Assembly (NCBI GenBank): GCA_963785565.1
Contig: CAWAVV010000013.1
Coordinates: forward strand, 446,927-510,926
Length of the DNA: 64,000 nucleotides
Origin: AP-15 sp963785565
GTDB lineage: Bacteria; Pseudomonadota; Alphaproteobacteria; ATCC43930; CGMCC-115725
Direction: 5' to 3'
The position numbers were made by a program, and so were the translations under genes. The notes beneath the pieces are model-generated. The model did not search any database and had not been told where the DNA came from. It saw only the letters and a program-made list of their open reading frames with translations. The stretch's first letter is position 1. Each line of letters starts with the position of its first letter. Of this stretch, positions 61,783-64,000 are shown piece by piece.

Positions 61783-62078
61783 TGGTGCGGACGGCGGGAC
61801 TCGAACCCGCACCCCCTTCCGAGGAGCAGATTTTCGTACCACTTCGGCTTTCGCCGCCGCCTCATCGGCGTTCGTGGTCTGGACTATCCCTTCGCCCTAG
61901 CCCGATGGCCGTAGGCGCCGCCCGTCTAGTCTCTACACCTTCCCTCGAAGAGGGCTTGGCTCGGGATTGGCTTAGATGACCCTTAGCTTTCCCCGATTTT
62001 GAGCGGTTCTGCTCCACGGGTTTCCCCGTGGGCACTCCGACTGAAGTCTGCTGCGTCTACCGATTTCGCCACGTCCGC
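61783..62078 (-). tRNA. tRNA-Leu(UAA) interrupted by a group I intron
   Basis: 5' exon 62078-62044 (GCGGACGTGGCGAAATCGGT then AGACGCAGCAGACTT) and 3' exon 61834-61783 (AAAATCTGCTCC..GTCCGCACCA) join to give acceptor stem GCGGACG/CGTCCGC, T loop GGTTCGAGTCC and encoded CCA. The anticodon stem GCAGA/TCTGC carries the loop CTTAAAA, i.e. anticodon UAA. A long variable arm fits tRNA-Leu. The intron lies after U34, the position used in cyanobacterial tRNA-Leu(UAA). Confidence 0.9.
61835..62043 (-). ncRNA. Group I self-splicing intron (209 nt)
   Basis: The conserved core elements are readable on the minus strand: P-like GGGGAAAGCTAAG (~61982-61996), Q AATCCCGAGCCAAGC (~61954-61968), R GTAGAGACTAGACGG (~61923-61937) and S AAGGGATAGTCC (~61881-61892). 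The 5' exon end ACUU can pair with GAGU in the intron, leaving the required U-G wobble at the splice site, and the intron ends in G. No open reading frame is present. Subgroup IC3-like by similarity to cyanobacterial tRNA-Leu introns. Confidence 0.88.
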
Positions 62079-62124
62079 GCTCGCTCAGTTCTCCTTCTCA
62101 GCATATCCGCCTGCGCGCGACAGG

Positions 62125-62919
62125 CTAGCCCTCGCTGAGGCCCTCTTGCGGGTCGCCGCCGAGCGTTTGGATCAGTGTCTTGAGCTCTTCGGTTGCGGCG
62201 CCAAGCCGGATGCGATTGGTGCTGCGCAGCACCAGAGTCACCCCGAAATCCCCGCGCCGGAAATAGGGGTAGGAGCCGATTTCAACATCGGGGTAGCGGT
62301 CCTGCAGCGCCGACAGATCCTGTGCCAAAGTGCCTTCGCCGAGGCGGCAGCTGACGCTGCGGCTGAGCATCTTTTCGCCCCCGGCGAGGCGGTGCTTCAG
62401 CTGCTCGAAGATCCCCTGCATGATGCTGGGCACCCCGGGGAGGACAAAGACATTGCCGATCTGGAAGCCCGGCGCTCGGGAGATCGGGTTGGGCAGCAAT
62501 ACGGCGCCTGCGGGAACCCGCGCCATGCGCAGCCGCGCTTGGTTCAGATGGCCTGCCGGATAATCGGTTTCGAGCAGCCGCTTGGCATCCGGATGGAGGA
62601 TCAGAGGCACCGCAAACGCGTCGGCCATGCATTGGGCGGTGATGTCGTCATGGGTCGGGCCGATCCCACCAGTGGAGAAAACGTAATCGAACCGTCTGCG
62701 TACATCGTTGACCGTAGTGACGACGACGTTGGCGTCGTCGGGAATGACCTGCGCCTCGCGCACCCGGATGCCGATCTCGTTTAGGCCACGGGCGAGGAAG
62801 CCCAGGTTCTCATCCTGGGTGCGCCCGGAAAGGATCTCGTTGCCGATTATCAAGACGCAGGCGGTGACGATCTTGGGTTCGGCAGCCGCGGCGCCGCGAT
62901 CGGGGTTGCTCGTCGTCAT
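62125..62919 (-). CDS. CinA-type molybdopterin-binding-fold protein
   Basis: About 264 residues from the ATG at 62919 (an in-frame ATG at 62961 is possible). 'ACVLIIGNEILSGRTQDENL', 'VFSTGGIGPTHDDITAQCMA' and 'NVFVLPGVPSIMQGIFEQLK' are the MoCF/CinA-N motifs (GGxGPTxDD). The C-terminal nicotinamide-nucleotide amidase domain of CinA is missing, as in many alphaproteobacterial competence/damage-inducible protein A homologues. The activity of the stand-alone domain may be ADP-ribose or nucleotide-related hydrolysis. Divergent from map. Confidence 0.88.
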   Translation of the reverse strand: MTTSNPDRGAAAAEPKIVTACVLIIGNEILSGRTQDENLGFLARGLNEIGIRVREAQVIPDDANVVVTTVNDVRRRFDYVFSTGGIGPTHDDITAQCMADAFAVPLILHPDAKRLLETDYPAGHLNQARLRMARVPAGAVLLPNPISRAPGFQIGNVFVLPGVPSIMQGIFEQLKHRLAGGEKMLSRSVSCRLGEGTLAQDLSALQDRYPDVEIGSYPYFRRGDFGVTLVLRSTNRIRLGAATEELKTLIQTLGGDPQEGLSEG

Positions 62920-63099
62920 TCTCTCTTCGGCCTCTTCCGCCTCGGCGGCTTTGTCTTTCATAGGCGAATGGATGGCGCGGCACAATCGCGGGCAAGGTTG
63001 CCCAGCCGCGCGGGAATCCCTACGTTCAATCCGATGCGAGAAGGCTCGCGGCGTGACCCACCAACTACGATGCGAATACGCGGCATGCAGCAGGATCTG

Positions 63100-63993
63100 A
63101 TGAGAGGTCTCGCGGTCGGCGAGGCACGCGACGGCCGGATCAAGATCCACGGGTCCGAGGCGTTCGAGGGCATGCGGCGCGCCGGCGCGCTGGCGGCGGC
63201 GACGCTCGACTTCATCACCCCTTTTGTTCGCCCGGGTGTCACCACCGGCGAACTCGATCGGCTGTGCCACGATTTCGTGGCCGACCACAATGCGATTTCG
63301 GCGCCGCTCAACTATCGCGGTTTTCCGAAGTCCATCTGCACCTCGATCAACCATGTCGTCTGTCACGGCATTCCGGGCGAGCGGCGGCTGATCGAGGGCG
63401 ACATACTCAACATCGACGTGACGCCGATTCTCGACGGCTGGCACGGCGACACCAGCCGGATGTTTTTCGTTGGCGAGCGGGTCCCGATCAAGGCGCGACG
63501 CCTCGTCGATGTGACCTATGAGGCGATGATGCGCGGCATCGCCGTGGTACGTCCCGGTACTCGCATCGGCGCCATCGGCAACGCGATCCAGCGCTACGCC
63601 GAGGGCCACCGCTTTTCGGTGGTGCGCGACTTTTGCGGCCACGGCGTGGGCCGCATCTTTCATGATGCGCCTTCGATCCTGCATTACGGCAGCCCCGACG
63701 AGGGGCCGGTCATGCACGAGGGAATGATCTTCACCGTCGAGCCGATGATCAACGCCGGACGCTGGGAGGTGAAGATTCTGGGCGACGGCTGGACCGCAGT
63801 GACCAAGGACCGCTCTCTGTCAGCGCAGTTCGAGCACACCATCGGAGTAACCGCCGCCGGCTACGAGATCTTCACGATCTCTCCCGCCGGCTTGCACCGG
63901 CCGCCTTATCCGCCTGGCTTGCGGGAAGAAAACCCCGATGTGGGACCGCATCCGGCGTCAGCTACCCAGCCGGCTACGGGTGGCGAATTATAG
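63100..63993 (+). CDS. map: Type I methionine aminopeptidase
   Basis: About 297 residues; possible starts are ATG 63070, 63085 and 63100, the last with an AGCAGGA site. The pita-bread fold has all five metal ligands: Asp in 'DILNIDVTPILDGWHGDTS' (two), His in 'FCGHGVGRIFHDAPSILHYG', Glu in 'MIFTVEPMINAG' and Glu in 'QFEHTIGVT', plus substrate His in 'INHVVCHGIPG'. Removes initiator Met from nascent proteins. The C-terminus has a Pro-rich tail of ~30 residues. Confidence 0.93.
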   Translation: MRGLAVGEARDGRIKIHGSEAFEGMRRAGALAAATLDFITPFVRPGVTTGELDRLCHDFVADHNAISAPLNYRGFPKSICTSINHVVCHGIPGERRLIEGDILNIDVTPILDGWHGDTSRMFFVGERVPIKARRLVDVTYEAMMRGIAVVRPGTRIGAIGNAIQRYAEGHRFSVVRDFCGHGVGRIFHDAPSILHYGSPDEGPVMHEGMIFTVEPMINAGRWEVKILGDGWTAVTKDRSLSAQFEHTIGVTAAGYEIFTISPAGLHRPPYPPGLREENPDVGPHPASATQPATGGEL

Positions 63994-64000
63994 CGGCAGG

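Noticed and set aside
62125..63717. 530-codon minus-strand frame covering both cinA and the map gene
   Set aside because: Only the part below ~62961 shows CinA motifs; the rest is antisense to map.

Overview
The window is high-GC chromosomal DNA from an alphaproteobacterium. Supporting signs are the mlaD / NDUFA12-type complex I accessory gene pair, a B12-dependent ribonucleotide reductase (nrdJ), many glycine- and tyrosine-rich secreted microproteins, and a hopanoid-type B12/radical SAM protein. A Rhodospirillales-like or Rhizobiales-like soil organism is plausible, but the genus cannot be read from the sequence.

Layout. 0-1.2 kb: end of a type II secretion operon (gspK). 1.2-4.6 kb: remnant-filled spacer, small envelope/stress proteins and a Crp/Fnr regulator. 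4.7-9.5 kb: one giant CheB-CheR-PAS-kinase-REC-REC-LuxR signalling protein. 9.6-14 kb: two microproteins and a convergent treZ/glycogen-debranching pair. 14-19.2 kb: stress-type small proteins, hemerythrin and an AI-2E-type permease. 19.2-23 kb: a DUF2252 gene cut by an IS630 element, a two-subunit GMC dehydrogenase and an ISNCY remnant. 23-32.4 kb: nadE, an NRAMP-like transporter, an SPFH protein, a radical SAM enzyme, a GST, mlaD and NDUFA12. 32.6-36.5 kb: nrdJ. 36.5-44.8 kb: an accessory block with a three-gene CBASS-like anti-phage operon (CD-NTase, E2-like protein, patatin phospholipase), REP palindromes with their RAYT, two tandem IS1182 copies and a MazEF-type toxin-antitoxin pair. 44.8-56.7 kb: catabolic genes (LLM monooxygenase, RidA, dioxygenase, methyltransferase, deacetylase, chromate transporter, TcuA-like dehydrogenase, GMC oxidoreductase). 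57.3-62.1 kb: a small island next to a tRNA-Leu(UAA) that carries a group I intron. 62.1-64 kb: a CinA-type gene and map.

The most unusual part is the 57.3-61.8 kb island. It encodes a subtilisin-like protease, a 66-aa Cys-containing protein and a separate PatG C-terminal-domain protein. Downstream on the same strand are four small proteins sharing an N-terminal 'P-x-F-T-A' motif, two of them with hydrophobic cores, 15-17-residue polyglycine linkers and Cys-rich tails. This looks like a split PatG maturation system with its own set of peptide substrates. The island is bounded by the intact tRNA-Leu and a truncated copy of the tRNA 3' half.

A caution for the whole window: at least eight otherwise well-conserved genes (treZ, the radical SAM gene, nrdJ, GFA, phytanoyl-CoA dioxygenase, methyltransferase, GNAT, tcuA-like, second GMC) are broken by single-base frameshifts, some in homopolymers. 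This pattern fits assembly/sequencing indels better than real decay of so many genes, so the 'pseudogene' labels on them are provisional.
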